From Collinsella sp. (lineage in GTDB: Bacteria > Actinomycetota > Coriobacteriia > Coriobacteriales > Coriobacteriaceae): a stretch of 7,093 bases of DNA. The position numbers and the translations under genes were made by a program. The stretch lies in contig JAIIWC010000069.1 of assembly GCA_022745215.1 (NCBI GenBank), positions 1 through 7,093 on the forward strand, in the 5' to 3' direction. Below the pieces are notes generated by a model that ran no database searches, had not been told where the DNA came from, and worked only from the letters and a program-made list of their open reading frames with translations. Every line of letters begins with the position of its first letter. Positions within the stretch are counted from its first letter, which is position 1. This document shows, in pieces, positions 1-4,085 of this stretch.

Positions 1-255
1 CGGGGCGGTCGGCCAGCGACCACCGGTACGGCTCAATCGTATAGCCATGCAACGGAAAAGAGCCGCCCTTTCGGACGACTCAAACTGTAATGGGGATTAT
101 TTAATCATTTGATCCCCGCGCCCGCTGCGAGCGAGGGGCGATTCGAACGCTTTCGTTCGCGAACAGTTCTGTCACCTTAATGCCGCGCGAGGCGCGCACC
201 GGCGACTTCGCGGCAATAATGGCAGTAAGACAACCAAGAGGGGGGAACGGAATCC
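1..255. other. Leader region upstream of the two-component operon, possibly with a gene edge at 1-52
   Basis: No complete gene is visible here. Positions 1-52 have the G/C-at-third-position pattern of coding DNA. This fits either the end of a plus-strand gene (last residues DHRYGSIV, stop TAG at 42-44) or the start of a minus-strand gene (TTG at 50-52, reading MHGYTIEPYRWSLADRP); the two share third-codon positions, so I cannot choose. The rest is non-coding and full of inverted repeats: a hairpin at 56-81; GGGGAT/ATCCCC at 92-97 and 112-117 around an AT-rich core; CGAACG/CGTTCG at 144-149 and 154-159; the palindrome GTTCGCGAAC at 155-164; and TGCCGCG/CGCGGCA at 181-187 and 209-215. An AATAAT at 215-220 could be a -10 box about 30 bases before the regulator's ribosome site, but it has no good -35 partner. 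Confidence 0.5.
56..81 (-). terminator. Possible minus-strand terminator hairpin
   Basis: Read on the minus strand, GAGTCGTCC and GGGCGGCTC pair over 9 bp (two G-U pairs) around a GAAA tetraloop, followed directly by TTTT (56-59). On the plus strand the two G-U pairs become A-C mismatches and no T-run follows, so function is expected only for leftward transcription. No minus-strand gene lies to its right within the window before the regulator at 256. It may end a small antisense RNA, act as an attenuator for a gene starting near 52, or be chance. Confidence 0.35.
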
Positions 256-927
256 ATGGCGCTGATCTATATCGTTGAGGACGACGAGCCCATTCGTCGC
301 GAGCTTGCCGACATCCTTGCCCGTGCCGGTTTTGAGGTCGAGGCCTGCGAATCGTTCGAGCACGTTTCGCGCGATATTCTTGCTGCCGCTCCCGATCTGG
401 TGCTGCTCGACCTGACGCTTCCCGTCAAAGACGGCCAGCACATCTGCCATGAAGTCCGTCGCGAATCCGAGGTCCCCATCATCGTTCTCACGTCGCGCAC
501 GACCGAGATCGACGAGGTCATGGCCATGACGCTCGGCGCGGATGACTTTGTTCCCAAGCCCTACAGCGCGCGCGTGCTCGTGGCGCGCATCAACGCACTG
601 CTGCGTCGCACCGCGGCGGCAGGCGAGCGCAGCACGCTCGTCCACAAGGGGCTGGAGCTCGACCTCGCCCGCTCCATGGTCACCAACACGCAAACCGGCA
701 CTAGCACCGAGCTCACCAAAAACGAGCTGCGTATCCTCTCGCTGCTTCTGAGCCGCGCGGGCAAGATCGTTTCGCGCTCGGCCATCATGCAGGACCTGTG
801 GGACTCCGACGCCTTCGTGGTCGACAATACGCTCACCGTCAACATCAACCGCTTGCGCACCACGCTCGAAAAAATCGGCATCAAGGGGTATCTGACGACG
901 CATCGCGGCCAAGGCTATTCGGTCTAG
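256..927 (+). CDS. OmpR/PhoB-family response regulator
   Basis: A 223-residue two-component response regulator that should be phosphorylated by the kinase encoded next and then bind DNA to control target promoters in the cytoplasm. The receiver domain (about 1-118) has the acidic pair D9-D10, the phospho-acceptor D52 in a LLDLTLP context, the switch T79/S80 and the conserved K101-P102. The winged-helix output domain (about 125-223) has a recognition-helix region around 187-203 (DNTLTVNINRLR) and the wing HRGQGYSV at the C-terminus. The length is normal for OmpR-type regulators. ATG at 256 is chosen because a purine-rich ribosome site (AGAGGGGGG, 237-245) precedes it. The stop codon almost touches the kinase start, so the two genes form an operon with probable translational coupling. 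The kinase type suggests a BceR/GraR-like regulator of cell-envelope antibiotic defence; the regulon itself is not visible. Confidence 0.95.
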   Translation: MALIYIVEDDEPIRRELADILARAGFEVEACESFEHVSRDILAAAPDLVLLDLTLPVKDGQHICHEVRRESEVPIIVLTSRTTEIDEVMAMTLGADDFVPKPYSARVLVARINALLRRTAAAGERSTLVHKGLELDLARSMVTNTQTGTSTELTKNELRILSLLLSRAGKIVSRSAIMQDLWDSDAFVVDNTLTVNINRLRTTLEKIGIKGYLTTHRGQGYSV

Positions 928-930
928 GTG
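926..930 (+). promoter_or_regulatory. Ribosome binding site that favours the ATG start of the kinase
   Basis: AGGTG overlaps the regulator's TAG stop codon and lies 6 bases before ATG 937. The alternative GTG at 928 has only AAGG some 14 bases upstream. This supports starting the kinase at 937 and suggests that its translation is coupled to termination of the regulator gene. Confidence 0.5.
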
Positions 931-936
931 CCAGCT

Positions 937-1980
937 ATGTCGTTTAGCAAATTCTTCAAAGACGCGCTGCTCCCCATCGCCGTGTGGACGTGCGGCGTAC
1001 TGCTGAGCTGCTTTGTGCTGACGGTCGCCGGGGCGCCCGTCTCCATCGTGATTGTGGCGGTCGGCGTGTCCTTTATCTTTGGCATGCTCGGCATTGTGGT
1101 CGAGTACGCTCGCCGACGCCGTTTTCTGCATCAGCTGGAGCGCGCCGCCGATGAGCTGGAAAGCCCCGCATGGGTGCAGGAGATGGTGCAGTGCCCGACC
1201 TATGCGGAGGGCGAGCTCGAGTACGAGGTCTTGCGTCGCGTGGGCAAGGCGGCTTGCGATGAGGTCGCGGAAGGCCGCCGTCAAACCGATGACTATCGCG
1301 ACTATATCGAAAGCTGGGTCCACGAGGCCAAGTTGCCCCTGGCGGCGGCCCATCTGATTCTTGAAAACCTAGACGGCAGCGAAGACGACCTTTCGCGTGT
1401 GGACGACTTGGGCCGCGAGCTGGCCCGCGTGGAGCGCTACATCGACCAAGCGCTCTACTATGCGCGCTCGGAAGTTGTGGAGCGCGACTACCTAATTCGT
1501 CGTTGGAGTCTTAAGGCCTTGGTGACGGGTGCGATCAAGGCAAACGCGCGCGAACTTATCGCGGCGCACGTGGCACCGGTGTGCGAGGACCTCGACTTTG
1601 AGGTATTCACCGATGAGAAGTGGCTCGAGTTTATCCTGGGCCAGCTCATTCAGAACAGCATTAAATACGCGCGCGAGGACGGTGCGAAGATCACGTTTTC
1701 GGGTGCGTTGCTGGACGAGGGCCTGGCGAGCGAACGCATCGAGCTCACCGTTGCCGACAACGGTTGCGGCGTGAGTGCAGCTGATCTGCCCCGCGTGTTC
1801 GAGAAGGGCTTTACCGGCGACAACGGCCGCACGACCAAGCGCGCAACGGGCATCGGCCTCTACCTGGTGGCGCGCCTATGCTCCAAAATGGGCATCGACG
1901 TCACCGCAGCATCCGATCCCGGCGAAGGCTTTGTCGTAACGTTTGCCTTCTCAACGAACAAGTTCCAATATTTCGAGTAA
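937..1980 (+). CDS. Intramembrane-sensing histidine kinase (BceS/GraS-like)
   Basis: A 347-residue membrane sensor kinase, partner of the regulator just upstream. Two hydrophobic helices (about 9-30 and 34-57) are joined by only a few residues (roughly AGAP), so there is no extracellular sensor domain. This is the architecture of intramembrane-sensing kinases such as BceS and GraS. An arginine-rich stretch (RRRR) follows the second helix. The phospho-acceptor H129 lies in the motif SWVHEAKLP, matching the W-x-HE-x-K-x-P signature of that group. The ATPase domain shows the N box (QLIQNSIKYA, N240), G1 box (DNGCG from D274), F box (VFEKGF) and G2 box (TGIGLYL). All catalytic motifs are intact. 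GTG at 928 would add three residues; ATG 937 has the better-placed ribosome site. BceS-type kinases normally work with a BceAB-type ABC transporter that senses the peptide antibiotic; none lies within this window. A strong terminator follows. Confidence 0.93.
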   Translation: MSFSKFFKDALLPIAVWTCGVLLSCFVLTVAGAPVSIVIVAVGVSFIFGMLGIVVEYARRRRFLHQLERAADELESPAWVQEMVQCPTYAEGELEYEVLRRVGKAACDEVAEGRRQTDDYRDYIESWVHEAKLPLAAAHLILENLDGSEDDLSRVDDLGRELARVERYIDQALYYARSEVVERDYLIRRWSLKALVTGAIKANARELIAAHVAPVCEDLDFEVFTDEKWLEFILGQLIQNSIKYAREDGAKITFSGALLDEGLASERIELTVADNGCGVSAADLPRVFEKGFTGDNGRTTKRATGIGLYLVARLCSKMGIDVTAASDPGEGFVVTFAFSTNKFQYFE

Positions 1981-2002
1981 CGCACGCGGCAGACGTCCGC
2001 CC

Positions 2003-2045
2003 AAACAAAAACGTGCCGCCCCAACCGGGGCGGCACGCTATTTTT
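2003..2045. terminator. Bidirectional intrinsic terminator between convergent kinase and usp genes
   Basis: CGTGCCGCCCC (2012-2022) pairs perfectly over 11 bp with GGGGCGGCACG (2027-2037) around an AACC loop. On the plus strand it is followed by CTATTTTT; on the minus strand by TTTTTGTTT (complement of 2003-2011). It can therefore end the two-component transcript from the left and the usp transcript from the right. Confidence 0.9.
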
Positions 2046-2078
2046 CTATCAGCCAACTCGTTGAAGTAAGGCTGCGAA

Positions 2079-2171
2079 GGCCGCGAGGCCGGGAGGGGTT
2101 TCCTAAGGGCACATCCCGCAGCCGCAACGCGGCGAGGACGTGCCCGTGGAAACCACGCAGGCCCCGCGGCC
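2079..2171 (-). other. Long multi-segment hairpin in the 3' untranslated region of usp
   Basis: Four nested inverted repeats share one centre: 2079-2090 with 2160-2171 (12 bp), 2097-2103 with 2148-2154 (7 bp), 2107-2116 with 2136-2145 (10 bp) and 2121-2125 with 2129-2133 (5 bp, loop of three). They are separated by small internal loops, giving 34 pairs in 93 nt. On the minus strand all pairs form, two as G-U; on the plus strand those two become A-C mismatches. The orientation therefore matches the usp transcript, starting about 13 bases after its stop codon and lying before the terminator. It has no T-run of its own. It could be a 3'-end stabiliser, a processed small RNA or a repeated intergenic element; I do not recognise the family. 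Confidence 0.6.
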
Positions 2172-2184
2172 GGTGGGAGCAACG

Positions 2185-2622
2185 CTACTTCACGACCAAA
2201 ATGTCGCAGTCGGTGTTGCGCAGCAGGAACGTCGAAATCGAACCCAGCAGCGCATACTTGATCGAGGACAGGCCGCGGGCGCCGCAGAGCACCAGGTCGG
2301 GCTTGACCACGTCGAGCATCTCGTCTTTGAGCGTCTCACGAATACGGCCGGCGCGAATCATGACTTCGACCTCGGGAATGTCGGGATTGGCCTTGGCCTC
2401 TTCGAGCTGCTTGGCGATGGAGTTCTTAAATGCCTCCTCTAGGCCGTTGACCAGATCGACCGGATAGGAACCGGCGCTCTCGAGCGCCGTGGAATCGATA
2501 ACGTGGCCGATAATCAGCTTGGCGCCGTTGTTCGCGGCGACCTTGATGGCGCGTGCGAGCACAAAATCCTGCTGCTCAGTACCGTCGAGTGAAACAAATA
2601 CCTTGGTGTAGCCCTCGTTCAT
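2185..2622 (-). CDS. UspA-family universal stress protein
   Basis: A single-domain universal stress protein of 145 residues, the normal length for the family. These small cytoplasmic proteins have an adenine-nucleotide-binding alpha/beta fold, usually dimerise and accumulate under growth arrest or stress; the exact role here cannot be read from sequence. The N-terminal strand VFVSLDGTEQQ places D13 where the nucleotide-contacting aspartate sits. The C-terminal ATP-binding signature G-2x-G-9x-G-S/T is complete (G114-A-R-G117, nine residues, G127-S128), so it belongs to the ATP-binding branch. The last strand, CDILVVK, is typical. The start at 2622 is well supported by AAGGAGG (plus 2628-2634) five bases upstream. 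The gene converges with the kinase gene, sharing its terminator, and diverges from uppP, so it is probably monocistronic. There is no signal peptide or membrane segment. Confidence 0.93.
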   Translation of the reverse strand: MNEGYTKVFVSLDGTEQQDFVLARAIKVAANNGAKLIIGHVIDSTALESAGSYPVDLVNGLEEAFKNSIAKQLEEAKANPDIPEVEVMIRAGRIRETLKDEMLDVVKPDLVLCGARGLSSIKYALLGSISTFLLRNTDCDILVVK

Positions 2623-2627
2623 GGTTT

Positions 2628-2860
2628 CCTCCTTGGTCTATCGCACGGGCGCGGGGCTCGTGCGTCGGGCGGGCGCGGGTGCGTTGGCCGCCGGACACTT
2701 TACCTTGTTGCAGTTATACCCAAGGATTTCGGTTTGACCGCTCGCAATTCTGTGAACGGGCGAGTTTTTTGGTAAGGGTAAGCGCGGTCGCGCCGCTAAC
2801 GGTTGATAATGGGACATCGCCCGCATCGTCCGCAGAACATCTACCGGCGGGTGTCTAACG
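2628..2860. promoter_or_regulatory. Divergent usp / uppP control region
   Basis: This gap carries no gene and must hold both promoters. For usp (minus), GGGTATAAC (complement of 2713-2721) is a plausible extended -10 box, which would give a leader of about 85 bases; no clear -35 is seen. That leader includes a 6-bp inverted repeat (CGCACG 2642-2647, CGTGCG 2659-2664). For uppP (plus), GATAAT at 2805-2810 matches the -10 consensus at five of six positions, but the -35 position is GC-rich and overlaps the palindrome GCGCG-GT-CGCGC (2782-2793), so an activator may be needed. GGTAAG occurs twice in tandem at 2771-2782. Promoter placement is tentative. Confidence 0.35.
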
Positions 2861-2866
2861 AGGGGG
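2861..2866 (+). promoter_or_regulatory. Ribosome binding site that sets the uppP start at TTG 2872
   Basis: AGGGGG lies five bases before TTG 2872. The upstream in-frame starts (TTG 2803, ATG 2809, GTG 2851) lack a comparable site and would add residues that do not look like the UppP N-terminus. Confidence 0.6.
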
Positions 2867-2871
2867 TCCCT

Positions 2872-3858
2872 TTGGATATTATCGAGCTTCTAAAATCTGC
2901 CTTCATGGGCCTGGTCGAGGGCATTACCGAATGGCTGCCCGTTTCGTCGACGGGTCACATGATCTTGGTGGACGAGTTCGTCAAGATGAACGTGAGTGAG
3001 ACGTTCTGGAATATGTTCCTGGTCGTGATTCAGCTTGGCGCCATTCTGGCCGTCTGCGTGCTGTTCTTCCACGAGCTCAACCCGTTCTCGCCCAGCAAGG
3101 GCAAGGAGGGCCGTCGCGACACTTGGGTGCTGTGGGGCAAGATTGTGCTCGGCTGTATTCCCGCCGCGGCGATCGGCCTGCCGCTCAACGACTGGATGGA
3201 GGAGCATTTCTATAACGCTCCCGTCGTGGCGCTGGCGCTCATCGTGTACGGCGTGCTGTTTATTGTGATCGAGAACTGGCGTGCCAGTAAGCGTGAGGAA
3301 ATGGTCGTTGCCGGTTCGTTTGGCTCGCGCGCCGTGGTGGCGGGCGGACGTCCCGCCGGTGCGCACTTTGCGGCGCCTGCTGCGGCCGTTGTCGAGGGTG
3401 AAGACGATGACGAGGACCTGGACCTGGACTTTGGCTCCATCACTACGCTCGAGGATCTGAGCTGGAAGACGGCGCTGGGCATCGGTTGCTTCCAGGTGCT
3501 TTCGCTGGTGCCGGGTACATCCCGCTCCGGTTCTACCATCATCGGCGGCCTGCTGCTGGGCTGCACGCGCTCGGTGGCGTCCAAGTTCACGTTCTTCCTG
3601 GCCATTCCCGTCATGTTTGGCGCGAGTGCGCTCAAGCTGGTCAAGTACTTCATTAAGGGCGGCACGTTCGGCACCAACGAGATCGCCATCCTGGGCGTGG
3701 GCTGCGTCGTCGCCTTTGTGGTTTCGCTCATTGCCATCAAGTGGCTCATGGGCTTTGTCCGCCGTCACGACTTCAAGTGCTTCGGTGTCTACCGCATCAT
3801 CCTGGGCATCGTGGTGCTTGCGTACTTCTTCGTCTTGGAGCCTATGCTCGGCCTGTAA
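2872..3858 (+). CDS. uppP: Undecaprenyl-diphosphate phosphatase UppP (BacA family)
   Basis: An integral membrane phosphatase that converts undecaprenyl diphosphate to the monophosphate, recycling the lipid carrier for peptidoglycan and other wall polymers; more of it gives bacitracin resistance. With the TTG start the protein is 328 residues and begins MDIIELLKSAF, as the family does. The catalytic N-terminal region VEGITEWLPVSSTGH holds the glutamates E16 and E20 and H29. The second signature, PGTSRSG (214-220, R218), is intact, and VIQLGAIL is another family hallmark. Several hydrophobic helices cover the rest, ending YFFVLEPMLGL. BacA/UppP proteins are usually about 265-280 residues. The excess is mostly a loop at about 138-192, rich in Ala, Gly and Val and ending in an acidic run (EGEDDDEDLDLDF), between membrane segments and probably cytoplasmic. 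The gene is transcribed alone, diverging from usp, with its own terminator. Confidence 0.95.
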   Translation: MDIIELLKSAFMGLVEGITEWLPVSSTGHMILVDEFVKMNVSETFWNMFLVVIQLGAILAVCVLFFHELNPFSPSKGKEGRRDTWVLWGKIVLGCIPAAAIGLPLNDWMEEHFYNAPVVALALIVYGVLFIVIENWRASKREEMVVAGSFGSRAVVAGGRPAGAHFAAPAAAVVEGEDDDEDLDLDFGSITTLEDLSWKTALGIGCFQVLSLVPGTSRSGSTIIGGLLLGCTRSVASKFTFFLAIPVMFGASALKLVKYFIKGGTFGTNEIAILGVGCVVAFVVSLIAIKWLMGFVRRHDFKCFGVYRIILGIVVLAYFFVLEPMLGL

Positions 3859-3903
3859 CTTGGTTGACGCCGCGCGGCGGCCAGGGAGACAACTTGTCAT
3901 TCG

Positions 3904-3946
3904 AAGGGGGCGGCATGACCAAAAGGTCTATGCCACCCTCTTTTTT
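3904..3946 (+). terminator. Intrinsic terminator of uppP
   Basis: An imperfect hairpin: AAGGGGG, a mismatch, GGCAT and GACC (3904-3920) pair with GGTC, a one-base bulge, ATGCC, a mismatch and CCCTCTT (3925-3942) around an AAAA loop. Six T residues (3941-3946) follow. It lies about 45 bases after the uppP stop codon. Confidence 0.8.
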
Positions 3947-3993
3947 GGGCGATGGGGCGGGCCTGACGGTGGCGCACGGAGTCGTGGTGTGAT

Positions 3994-4024
3994 TTGCGTC
4001 GGTGTCCGCGCGGCTCGGTATACT
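3994..4024 (+). promoter_or_regulatory. Probable pcrA promoter
   Basis: TATACT at 4019-4024 matches the -10 consensus at five of six positions. A weak -35 (TTGCGT, 3994-3999) lies 19 bases upstream, longer than ideal. The site lies between the uppP terminator and pcrA and would give a leader of about 55 bases. It also overlaps the upstream part of the open frame, arguing against the longer GTG 4002 start for pcrA. No gene is seen in the rest of the 3859-4085 gap. Confidence 0.45.
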
Positions 4025-4085
4025 GGTACGGCTCAAACTATGGCGCTGCCCGCAGGCGCGCCGTCCGTCAGATGAGGAGTCGCCC

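Noticed and set aside
25..36. GGTACGGCTCAA also present at 4025-4036, just after the pcrA -10 box
   Set aside because: A shared 12-mer is expected about once by chance in a window of this size, and the flanks do not match.
140..148. GTTCGAATC on the minus strand, resembling a tRNA T-loop
   Set aside because: The flanking bases do not form a full T stem and no matching acceptor stem, anticodon arm or D arm is found at the expected distances.
144..159. Possible SOS (LexA) box
   Set aside because: CGAAC and GTTCG are separated by six bases, whereas the Gram-positive LexA site has four.
172..1353. 393-residue open frame on the minus strand opposite the two-component genes
   Set aside because: It is antisense to two genes with complete domain motifs, has no recognisable domain and reflects the lack of stop codons opposite GC-rich coding DNA.
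1943..2467. 174-residue plus-strand open frame across the kinase end, terminator and usp
   Set aside because: It runs through a strong terminator and the 3' hairpin and is antisense to usp; the protein is low-complexity and lacks a ribosome site.
2890..3900. 336-residue minus-strand open frame opposite uppP, and similar long frames at 4596-5516 and 6084-6920 opposite pcrA
   Set aside because: All are antisense shadows of well-supported genes, with compositions dominated by His, Arg, Gln and Ala and no family motifs.
4002..4085. Upstream GTG extension of PcrA by 28 residues
   Set aside because: ATG 4086 has a well-spaced GAGGAG site, while the extension contains the likely -10 box.
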